Below are positions 1 to 9,000 of a stretch of DNA of 10,000 nt, piece after piece. The stretch is from Theristus sp. LFF4_11 (taxonomy: Eukaryota; Nematoda; Chromadorea; Monhysterida; Xyalidae), in contig JASANC010003889.1 in assembly GCA_030248135.1 (NCBI GenBank), positions 1 to 10,000 on the forward strand, written 5' to 3'. Every line of letters starts with the position of its first letter. The first letter of the stretch is position 1. The notes under the pieces are model-generated. The model searched no databases. It was given only the letters and a program-made list of their open reading frames with translations, and was not told the origin of the DNA. Both the position numbers and the translations under genes were made by a program.

Positions 1-14
1 GGTTCCATTTACAG

Positions 15-3000
15 CAACTACGTTCTCGGCATCTCGGATGGCATCGAGGATTTGGGCTTACCAAAATGGGACCTGGTGCTGTGCCTGCTGCTGGCGTGGA
101 TATTGATTTTCTTCTGTTTGATTCGCGGTGTGAAATCGTCGGGAAAGGTGAGTGAGTGCGTTTGTATTGGAATACTGCAGAGCATTCGACCGATTTCTTT
201 GGGACACCACCACATCGTGTCTCTGAATCAACGCAGAAACTCGAAAATGCTGTGTATGATTCTCTGTTAAACCAACGGATGAAGAAAACGATACTTGTAT
301 TCTGTTAAGAAACCCAAGAAAAAACGTTGACATTATGATAATTCTCAAGCAATTACATATCACAAAGCTCTCACGACACTCCAAGCAAATCCTGGGTGCG
401 GAAAGTCCGCTGATTCCGGGTGACAATTTTTCATCCAATTTTTTTATCGGATTGTCTGAATTCAGTCTCTGTCCTTGCGCTCTCATTCGTTACACTGCCA
501 GCCATCAAGTGATGCTCACTGAAGCATTACACTCGCAGGTTGTCTACTTCACGGCCACTTTTCCGTACGTGCTGCTGTTGATCTTGTTCTTCTGCGGCAT
601 CACGCTGGACGGCGCCGGCGACGGCATCTACTATTATTTGGTGCCCGACTTCAAACACCTGAAAGACTCGAAAGTCTGGGCGACCGCCGCAATTCAGATT
701 TTTTTCTCGCTTTCGCTCGGCGGCGGCGGTTTGACGACGCTCGCCAGTTACAATGCGTTCAATAATAATCTGTTGCGGTTGGTTTCGTCATTGATACCTA
801 AATATGATTTTGTAAAAAAACACTAAGTAATAAGGAGGAAAACTGCATAGATTCATGCGGTTTCTTGCGGAATCGCGCCAGGATCGGATGGATAAATGTG
901 GAAAATTAAACAGAAAACGAGAAGAAAAAACTCATTCACTGAATGCCACGAGACAGGATTTCTGCGAAACGAGAGACTGGCCGAACTAAATCCAACGAGA
1001 CGATGAGACAAATTCCCATATCAGGCAGGTCTCGTGGCAAAAATGTTACCAAACAAAGTGCAACCTTGCTGCAGAGACACGCTGATCGTCGTGCTCGGCA
1101 ACTGCGGCACGAGTCTGTTCGCCGGCTTCGTCATATTTCCGATCATCGGTTTCGCCGCGAAGCAGACGGGCTCGACGGTGCGCAAGATCGCCGCCTCCGG
1201 CCCGACGCTCGCCTTCGTCGCGTATCCGGACGCGCTCGCACGCATTCAGCCGACCTGGCTCTGGTCGATCTTGTTCTTCTTCATGTTGATACTGCTGGGC
1301 ATCGACTCGCAGGTTGGTTGGTGTCTCTGTGAAAGAAAAACGCTGATCTGCATCTTGCGCAACTTCGTGCACGCTCTCGAAGTCGCTGATACATTTTTTG
1401 TTCATTTCAGCTAGTTTTTTTATCGAGTCCCGCGCCGCGTACATATATACCGTCTCCTTATATAATTTTGAAAATCAAAAATTTCTGAAAAAGTTTCACA
1501 CCATATTTTCGCAAATATTGCGTGCTAAACATTTTAAATTTCTACAATTTTTAACGGTTTACCAGCTTATAATTCTAAAACTAGCTCTGGCACAAGTAAG
1601 TAAAAACAGTAGAAAGTTGCATTGTTTTGAGAAACACGCTATCCGGCAGCTTTTCACCTTTTTCAGCTCGTCATCGTTGAAGTCGTCATCACCGCAATCA
1701 CCGATCAGTGGCAGTCGCTTCGTGAGCCGAAGAAGAAAGCGATCGTCGTGGGCGGCTGCTGTGCGGCCAGCTTCCTAGTCGGCATCATTCTTTGTTGTCC
1801 GGTCTGTTCACTTGTTAGCTGTGAGGGTTTCACAAGAAGGTCACGGTAAAAAAAATATTGCTGTCTGAAAACAGCTACACATGTTCTGAGGTCCGTTCGA
1901 TTCAGCCTTTTTAAAATAGTATTACAGTCGAACTAACCTAACCCCGCCTCCACAGCAATGCCAGCACAGTAGAACTTGCATCTCGTGTGACCACCAACTA
2001 ATCAGCTGAACTCCCTATGATTTAGAGGTCGATCGTAGTGTCTGTCACCAATGCTGCGGTATGTGAAATGGGGGAAATGCAACCTGCGAAAACGACTTGC
2101 CAACGCATCCTTTATATGGCCAGACACACTGAACGGGTTGATTTGTTACCGTCAAATAATCTCAAAGAATTTTAACTTAAAAAACCGTTTTCCGGCCATA
2201 TTCACCGTTTTTTTTAATTAAATCAGGGCGGCCCATACGTGCTCAACTTGCTCGACACGTTCGCCGGCGGCTGGACGTTGGTGATCGCGTGCCTGGCGGA
2301 GGTGTGCATGGTCGCGTGGGTCTACGGCTATCGTCGCTTCCTCGGCGACATCGAACTGATGATGGGCAAGCCGCCGAATGCGTTTTGGAGAGCGCTCGGC
2401 TACCCGGTGAATCCGTACTGGTGGATCTGCTGGCTGGTGATCACGCCGCTGCTGCTGTTTGTGAGTGCTCTTGTGTTTTCACGATATTGCATTTGGTGTG
2501 TTTTTGTTTGTTTTTGCGACGCGATGAAGCTTGTTTGAGAATTAAAGAAAAAAACGAAGCTTTTGGTGCTAGTTTTTGTGAAAAGATTCTTTTGGTGATG
2601 ATAAACTATCATACAAGTGGCTTGGTAAATGTAAAAAAAGCATCTAAATGCCACGTGGAATGCTGCGCATGTGTGTGAAAATAGGAAAACTACCGATTTT
2701 GTCAACCAATCTTTCATTGTTATTCTTTCAAAAAACAAATTTAGTACCAAAACAAAAATACCAAGCAGAATTTTGTAATTTAGCAAGCAAAGGGCACAAT
2801 GAAGAAAAAAGAGACCATCAGCACAAACATTCAGATCAACAGAAACAAACCTTTCTTCAGTTCGTGCTGATCTTCTCGTTCGTCGACTACAGCGGTCTTA
2901 CGTACGGCGAGTACGTGTACCCGTGGTGGGGCGAGATGCTGGGCTGGCTGGTGGCACTGTCATCGGTGCTGTTCATACCGGGTGTTGCGTTGTTCTACTA

Positions 3001-3621
3001 CATTCGCGCTCAAATACCGCACTGTGGCAATGTGAGCAACGTTGTCGTTTTGTCTTTTTGCAAAATGTTCTTTTGGCGTTTAATAGGATTGACTTTTCAG
3101 TGTTTCCTCTTTTTCGCTGTTTTTGCGGATTCTTGCTAAACTTGCTGCGTTGTTTTTTTCAGATCTACAAATGGCTGGTGGTGCCGACACCTGAATGGAA
3201 GCCGGCAATTGAAACAGGTGGGCACACGGTAGCAGCAACGCATAAAAGCAGTATAGTTGAGTGACGGTTTCCAGAATGTCAGCCAATCAAATTCGTCCCC
3301 TCATCCTCACAAAACAAAACAAATTCAAGAAGTCCCCCACGACATTCAAACAGGTATGGCAGCAAACCGTCTCGGATTCAATGGAAAGTACCGTAGCCTT
3401 CATTTGGACATGATTACAAAAAGTGTTACTCCAGATGACGAAAGTTGCTTTCTTCAGCCGACGACTCATTCCAAATGGAAGCCGTCGCCGCGCACTGTGG
3501 CCAAGCAAACCCAGCGTTCTCAGCGACCACAAACAAATCCATGCCGCCCGATTATCATTCAGCGGGTACGGCGCCATACAACAGTGGCAATTGGACGCCA
3601 GAACGGGATAGTCGGTTTTGA
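15..3621 (+). CDS. SLC6-family Na+/Cl- coupled transporter, gene A (3' part, N-terminus off window)
   Basis: Spliced CDS encoding about 455 residues, from the end of extracellular loop 2 to the stop codon. It should be a 12-TM plasma-membrane symporter using the Na+ and Cl- gradients to import a small amino acid-like substrate. Seen in order: [16 protein letters not shown] (TM4), [17 protein letters not shown] (TM5), [20 protein letters not shown] (TM6), [15 protein letters not shown] (TM7), LLGIDSQ at the end of TM8, then TM9-12. The TM6 Gln and Ser, the TM7 Asn and Ser four residues later, and the TM8 Asp-Ser match the family's Cl- and Na2 ligands. The post-TM12 tail is about 75 residues and ends ERDSRF. 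The first exon follows an acceptor-like TTTACAG at the phase used in gene B; the bases before it are also open, so that boundary is inferred. Paralogue of the gene at 6092. Family call is firm; substrate unknown. Confidence 0.9.
944..1039. repeat. Short inverted repeat in a gene A intron
   Basis: TGCCACGAGAC at 944-954 has a perfect 11-base reverse complement at 1029-1039, with 74 bases between. It lies in the intron 778-1074 and ends 35 bases before the acceptor. The interior holds several partial copies of the arm motif (ACGAGA). It could be a small non-autonomous element or an intronic RNA hairpin. I see no clear target-site duplication. Confidence 0.45.
1411..1595 (+). pseudogene. Frameshifted copy of an exon start inside a gene A intron; latent exon
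   Basis: A good acceptor (TTCATTTCAG, ending at 1410) is followed by CTAGTTTTTTTATCGAG (1411-1427). This is the first 15 bases of gene B's TM9 exon (8489-8503) with two extra T, which breaks the LVFIE frame. The true TM9 exon of gene A starts 256 bases further on, at 1667, with a more diverged version (LVIVEV). A donor-like GTAAGT starts at 1596, so 1411-1595 is bounded by usable splice signals. If included, the frame entering from the upstream exon meets TGA at 1486-1488. It is therefore a non-coding relic or a potential poison exon, not a normal coding exon. Confidence 0.6.
3275..3353 (+). other. Candidate cassette exon in the gene A C-terminal region
   Basis: Within the intron 3218-3457, a 79-base stretch is bounded by GTTTCCAG (ending 3274) and CAG|GTATGG (donor at 3354). 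Entered from the exon ending at 3217 it is open, starting [13 protein letters not shown]. It leaves in phase 2, which would read the last exon in another frame, stopping at TAG 3609-3611 instead of TGA 3619-3621. That alternative tail is Arg-rich and less protein-like than the skipped form. Support is splice signals and an open frame only. Confidence 0.3.
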
Positions 3622-4395
3622 GCGCAATTGTAATTGTTGTTTCGCTTTTTTTTTGGAATTTTGATTTTTCTTGTGCTCGTCACAGTTGCAGAGTTTAGCG
3701 TTTTGTTTTTGAGTTCGCTGACTTTTAACTGGTTGTTTCAAACGTGATGAGTTCACTGATGTGTTTGACAACAATGCGTTCTGATTGTTAGTTATTCGTG
3801 TCACACAAGTTTTATTGTTCGGCTTCCGTGTTTGCACAATTTCTTTTGTCAAGTAGAACTTGACGTTTCTTCTTATTCGTTTGTTTGAGGACAGAAGTTT
3901 TATGAACTGTCCTTTTTAATTTCTTTTTCAATTTACAATGTACTTTATTCCAATCTTTTAGTTGTTGATATTGCATAATTTCCTCCATTGTTGATCTGTG
4001 CTATTTTGAAAAACCATCATCAATCTGTTTGTTGCATATTTTGTGAAAATTCTGTATCTTCTTCTCTGTTGAACAATCCACATGTCACTGAAAAACTAAT
4101 TACCACTGCTCACATTGGTGACTCCTGCATATACCTATATTTCAACCTTTAAAAAACGACCAAGCCGTAACAAAACGTTATGCCTTTTACTTTCGGATTC
4201 TTTTGTTAACATTGGCGTTTGTTAGTTTTTGTGGACAAAAAGTAAATTCTTGGCCGGAATCAGACGCGCTGAATTGTTTGAGATTTTATTTTAGCTAAAA
4301 TCAAATTTGTTCACTGTACATTGACAAAACCTATTCCGCTCTCTTGACTGGTTCTCCTTAACAATCACTCAGTGTTTAAATTTTTTTTGCACAGA

Positions 4396-4401
4396 AATAA
4401 A
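4396..4401 (+). terminator. Possible poly(A) signal AATAAA for gene A
   Basis: The only canonical AATAAA I found downstream of the gene A stop, about 775 bases after it. It would imply a long 3' UTR. A variant hexamer nearer the stop could be used instead, so this is a weak call. Confidence 0.25.
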
Positions 4402-5350
4402 ACAATTGCTTGATTAATTTTTCAGCCATACATAGCGACTGTGAAAATTCCGCAAGATAATATTTTGTGTTTGTAAAGCAATGGTTCTGGAGAAACGATC
4501 TTTTGTCAGACAGTGGAGAAGACATTTTGCTTTAGGTTCAAGGAGTTTTAGCGTTTCATAATCTTTTTACTTTTAGGTATGATCTTGCGAGACTCAGTGC
4601 GGCCATAGATAGGTAAACAGTTTCATGCACGACGCGGGAATTCAAAATTGGCAAAGTGACCGGAGTCCCCCGAAATGGGCAAAGTCACTTAGACATTTTT
4701 GAATATTGTCACATAAAGATTGAAACTAGTTTCCTTTCTACGTCTGCACATGCAGTGGAGTCGCAGAACCCTTTTGACGTTTATGAAAGGATAAAAAGTG
4801 AAAAGGAAATAGACGTGAAAATCGCAACAGTTTTTGTTTTCCCATGACAATGCCGTGATTCAAACAAGTGCCCCCAAGTGCCCGATTGGTCAAATGTTTG
4901 AAATTCAAACTTGTCGAGTGATTGTCATGTAAATCATATCACCTTCGTCTGACAGGTTTTAAAATGTCCTACTTATGTTTATGTCCGCGCTTCTTTCTGT
5001 TCAGGTGCATTCAGTTCAACTGTCATCATTCGTAAAACACGCAAAAAACGGTGATTATTTGAATACTCTGTTTTTATGTTATGTGTACCATACTTCGTTG
5101 CAATCATAAAAATTCGTTTGTATTTTTGATAAAAAAGATAAAGACTATGTAGTTGTCGCAGCACTCCACGTTTTTCGGCGCAATCTGTGAACTAGCATCA
5201 GATTCATATTTTTGCCGCAATGAAGTTCTGTGTGGGAAATGCAGTGTGAAATATTATTGAATAGCTAATTGTTTTCAAAAAAACCTTTTGTTTGATTTTT
5301 AAACTGAATTAAATCGAATCTATCTGCTCTAATATTATATAATCTTTTAG

Positions 5351-5454
5351 AGAATTTACAACTTTTTGATATCAACGTGACCGAAATACGTTTACTGCAA
5401 AAATGTCACGGCTCTGGGACTTTCAAGTTCACAGTGACTATGGTTGAAGGTGAG
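5351..5454 (+). other. Doubtful orphan exon upstream of gene B
   Basis: ATCTTTTAG ends at 5350 and a strong donor GAG|GTACGT starts at 5455. One frame between them is open (codons from 5353) and reads, in part, FDINVTEIRLLQKCHG and then TFKFTVTMVEGE; it contains an ATG at 5440. I recognise no domain. Its phase-0 exit does not join the acceptor at 6066, which needs phase 2, so it is not simply the first coding exon of gene B. It could be a 5' UTR exon, part of another small gene, or chance. Confidence 0.2.
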
Positions 5455-6058
5455 GTACGTCACGCATTTTGTCTTGTTCTTCGAACTGGAAAAACGTTAG
5501 GAATATGGGTTTTCATTAAAAGTTAGAAAATCGAAAAATTCAAAATCGGATTTGGGTAGAATATATCTTTTGTCGGAAGCGGACTACTTTCAAAAATGCT
5601 AAGCCAAAATTCAAAAAATGCATTATTTTTAAATAATTGAAAAATTTTTAAAAAATTGAAATTGTGAACACCATGCAAAATGCTGCATACGGATGCTCGT
5701 CAGCCTTGTGTGTTCTGGTATAACACTACCGTACTTGTTGGTTTGGAGGCGGTATCTGAAAACATTTTTTTAGTCATGATCAGAACTGTCTGTTTATGTC
5801 AATGGTGGTAGAACAAGACAACTGCCAGAAAATTAAAATTGTTTTGAAATGCTGCAACACAACTTTGTAAAATTGTGTGCGTAACCAGCAAAAACGGTTT
5901 GTCGTTCAAAACACCAACGTAAAATCACGTCTGTAACCGTGTATCATACATTTTGAAGTTTTATACAGGTTTATCGACTAAAATTATGATGAAATAAGAT
6001 AAATCAAATAGATTAGTTTGGATTCTGTATGTTTCACACGAAAACCCAACATTGAACG

Positions 6059-6066
6059 TTGTTCAG
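6059..6066 (+). promoter_or_regulatory. Splice acceptor just upstream of the gene B start codon
   Basis: TTGTTCAG ends 25 bases before the ATG at 6092. It could accept an upstream 5' UTR or coding exon by cis-splicing or, if the organism is a nematode, a spliced leader. The frame stays open upstream of the ATG to this acceptor and entering phase 2 would extend the protein, so the ATG at 6092 is the likely but not proven start. Confidence 0.35.
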
Positions 6067-6091
6067 CACAACAACTAGAACGGAGGCAAAA

Positions 6092-9000
6092 ATGCGCTTT
6101 GACGAAACAATTCGAGAGCAATGGGGTAGCCGATTGGAATTTGTGCTGTCCTGTCTTGGCTACGCAGTCGGCCTCGGCAATGTCTGGCGATTTCCGTATT
6201 TATGTGGCCGCAGCGGTGGAGGTTTGTGCAGCTTTTTGTTGTTGCTTTTTTTTGCTGAGTACCCAAGGTTTCTTATCAGAAGGTGAGAGAAGGTTATCAA
6301 GGTGTACTTCTTGCAGCACCACAAGTCCAAGAGCAAAACCAAGCGAGTCTGCTATATTTTTTTTACAAGCCGCTTTTGCAAACCGGTTACTTGGTTAATT
6401 TCTGTGATTTCTTCAGCCGCCTTTCTAATTCCATACGTCATTATGATGATATTCGTCGGTTTACCAATGTTCTACCTCGAACTGTCCATTGGGCAGTACG
6501 CTGCGCTGACGCCCCACTTGGTCTTTCGTCAGATGTGCCCAATTTTCACCGGTACGTATTGGCATTATTGTTTTTTTTGTGTTTTTTTGCAATTCTAACG
6601 TGGTGGCATCAGTTGTGTCGATGTTTTCTTTTATCTCTCTCAATTGCAGAAGAACCAATTTCAGGCATCGGTTTCTGCATGCTGGCGATTTCGGTTTACC
6701 TGGGCGTCTATTACAACATGGTGATCGCGTGGTCCATTCGCTACTTGATTTCGTCGTTTAACTTTTCCGGCAAAATGCCCTGGCAAGGCTGTACGAACGC
6801 TTGGAACAGCGCCCGTGAGTGATTTTTTGTCCTCATACGATACAAGAATTAAAATGAATTCAAGAATACAAGAATCAACATTTTTGTCATCATTATCATC
6901 ATTTTATTGTCATCATTTTTTTGATAACTGCCACATCAGATGTCTGAATTAATGCAGAAAGAGCTGGAGAGAGCTGATCATTTACTTGATTTTTTAGGCT
7001 GCTACGATATTGACGTTGCGGAAAGCTGCTCCAAAGCAACGGAGTGGTATTTTTGTGGCTACTGCTTTCCGTTATCAAGAACTTCAGTGAACTGTTCCGG
7101 TCTCCTGTTCAACCGCACGGCAGCAACGCAACAACTGTTGGGCGAAACAAGCGTGAGCCCCTCCGCTGAATACAAGTAAATTCGTTTCCTGACGAGTTGA
7201 TATCTGATTTCCGAACTTCAGTTTCGATGAAAACACATCTGTTACAGCGGCCACGTGCTGGGTCTTTCTTCTGGCTTGGATGAACTCGGTTTGCCAAAAG
7301 GAGATCTGGTGCTTTGTTTGCTTGTTGCGTGGCTGATCGTATTCTTCAGTCTTATTCGAGGCGTAAAATCATCGGGAAAGTTGAGTTTATTTGTGTGGAA
7401 CGGTTTTAATTATATTTGTTTTGTTATATTTGCGTCCGGCATAAAAGTTTGCATTTTTAAAGTTATTACTCTATTGTTGGTGCTGGTGGCATCTGAAATC
7501 AATTTTTCATAACCCTTCAGGTCGTCTACTTCACGGCAACCTTTCCGTACGTCTTGCTAACCATCCTATTCGTTTGTGGAATCACACTGGAAGGAGCATC
7601 TGATGGCATTTCCTATTACTTGGTTCCAGAATGGCATTATTTGGCAGATTCGGAAGTGTGGTCAAGTGCTGCAATGCAGATTTTGTTCTCGCTATCTCTC
7701 GGCGGCGGCGGACTGACGACTCTTGCGAGCTACAATGACTTCAGTGAAAATTTAATGAGGTTTGTCTTCTTTCATGTTTGAATTCAATTCTTGTCACCGC
7801 TCGGTGGCCTGGTGGTAGCGCGTTAGACTCTTGTCTGTGCGATCGGGGGATCGAGCCCAGCCGATCTCGATCCCAACAGAGAAAACTCGATGGGCGCCAT
7901 ACTCGACGGCGTTCTGTACGCTGTTCTGAGTTAGCCGGGCTAAAAACGTCGCCTAAAATCTCGAACAACAACAAACAACAACAGCAACAACATGAAAACT
8001 TGACGGCTCTTATGATTTCCTCAAAACTCTTGCGTTTTCATTTGTTTTTTCATTGTTGCCAGCAGCAGCACTCAAAAACATTTTTTGAAGTTTCAAATTC
8101 GTGTTCAATTTCGGCTTAAAAAAGTTCAATTCCTCAACCGCAAACTTTTTTTCTGCAGAGACACAATAATTGTCGTGCTGGGCAACTGCGCAACGAGCAT
8201 ATTCGCTGGTTTCGTCATTTTCCCGATTCTCGGTTTCGTTTCTCGCAAAACGAAGGTGCCAGTGGCCACCTTGGCGAAACAGGGCCCAGTTCTAGCGTTC
8301 GTCGCCTATCCGGATGCGCTTGCCAAAATTCAACCGTCCTGGCTCTGGTCGATCTTGTTCTTCTTCATGTTGATTTTGTTGGGCATCGACTCGCAGGTTG
8401 GTTTCCGTGAAAACTCCAATCTGATTGTTGCGAACTTCCTGCCATCTGAAGTGCGTGATGCAAAAGATTTCATTTTTTTTCATTGCAGCTAGTTTTTATC
8501 GAGGTCACAGTGACCGCAATCACCGACCAGTGGCCACGGTTCAGAGAGCCGAAACGGAAGGCGTTTGTGGTGGCCACCGTTTGTATCATCAGTTTCCTCC
8601 TGGGCCTGATACTCACTTGTCCGGTACGCGTTTCTTTGTTGCACGAAACAAACGAACGGTGATATTTGGCAATGTTTTTTAGCCAGAGCTAACACAGAAA
8701 AGCGTGCAGAACGCCGTCGAGTAGGGCGCCCATCGAGTTTTCTTTGTCATTAAGCGCCTATACACCCCTCGGCGGGGCTCGATCCCCCGAACACACAGAC
8801 AAGAGTCTTACGCGCTACCACCCCACCCAGGCGCACGACGGTGGGGCTCTTTCAGGATAGATTTTTACTTTGTTTGCAAGCGGTCTTCGTTTTTTTTTAA
8901 TTTAGCACCCTTCTTGTCCTAGACTAGGAGTTTGAAGTTGGTTTGCTTTATTCACTCGCTGTGTCTTGTGTGCCCAACCAGATTTACCAAATTTACCAAT

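Larger units (their letters stand above)
15..3621 (+). other. Exon-intron map of gene A
   Basis: Proposed coding exons: 15-147 (TM4), 539-777 (TM5, TM6), 1075-1312 (TM7, loop, TM8), 1667-1801 (TM9), 2227-2460 (TM10, TM11 start), 2861-3031 (TM11 end, TM12), 3163-3217 (tail), 3458-3621 (tail and TGA). Each junction keeps the SLC6 reading frame. Exon lengths 133, 239, 238, 135 and 234 equal those of gene B (its two exons 101+133 giving the 234). Introns: 148-538, 778-1074, 1313-1666, 1802-2226, 2461-2860, 3032-3162, 3218-3457. Donors at 1802 (GTCTGT) and 3218 (GTGGGC) are weak; the others are good. Apart from the small repeats and pseudo-exon listed separately, the introns over 300 bp hold nothing I recognise. 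The last two exons are less certain because tail sequences are not conserved. Confidence 0.8.
3622..6091. other. AT-rich intergenic spacer between the two transporter genes
   Basis: About 2.5 kb between the gene A stop and the gene B start. It is AT-rich with many T and A runs. Open frames are short and lack any family resemblance. It must contain the gene A 3' UTR and the gene B promoter. I see one canonical poly(A) hexamer (4396), a TATA-like stretch near 5336 and one doubtful small exon (5351-5454). There is no RNA gene, transposase, long repeat or array. The 63-codon frame at 4656-4847 has no recognisable content. Confidence 0.7.

Noticed and set aside
58..486. 142-codon open frame on the minus strand
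   Set aside because: It overlaps the gene A TM4 exon and intron, and the translation has no family resemblance; it is a shadow frame.
943..1444. Open frames of about 130 codons on both strands around the TM7-TM8 exon of gene A
   Set aside because: They are GC-rich shadow frames (Arg/Ala/His-rich) of the real exon at 1075-1312.
1398..1778. 126-codon frame running through the intron into the TM9 exon of gene A
   Set aside because: Its second half reads the TM9 exon in the wrong frame, giving Ser/Pro-rich sequence; the SLC6 frame enters at 1667.
2400..3139. Open frames in the intron 2461-2860 and 3032-3162 on both strands
   Set aside because: Low-complexity Phe/Lys-rich translations typical of AT-rich introns; only 2861-3031 has transporter content.
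4656..4847. 63-codon frame in the spacer as a possible small gene
   Set aside because: No recognisable motif, no clear splice or promoter context, and a length expected by chance.
6018..6398. 126-codon frame overlapping the first exon of gene B
   Set aside because: Wrong frame relative to the unmistakable TM1 motif GNVWRFPYL.
7222..7247. Earlier acceptor (AACTTCAG, ending 7221) for the gene B TM4 exon
   Set aside because: It would read [14 protein letters not shown] and put TM4 out of frame; the acceptor ending at 7247 gives NGHVLGLS, as expected.
7797..7870. A functional tRNA gene
   Set aside because: A and B boxes are present but no acceptor-stem pairing is visible, and the tRNA-like part continues into a SINE body and CAA tail shared with a second copy.
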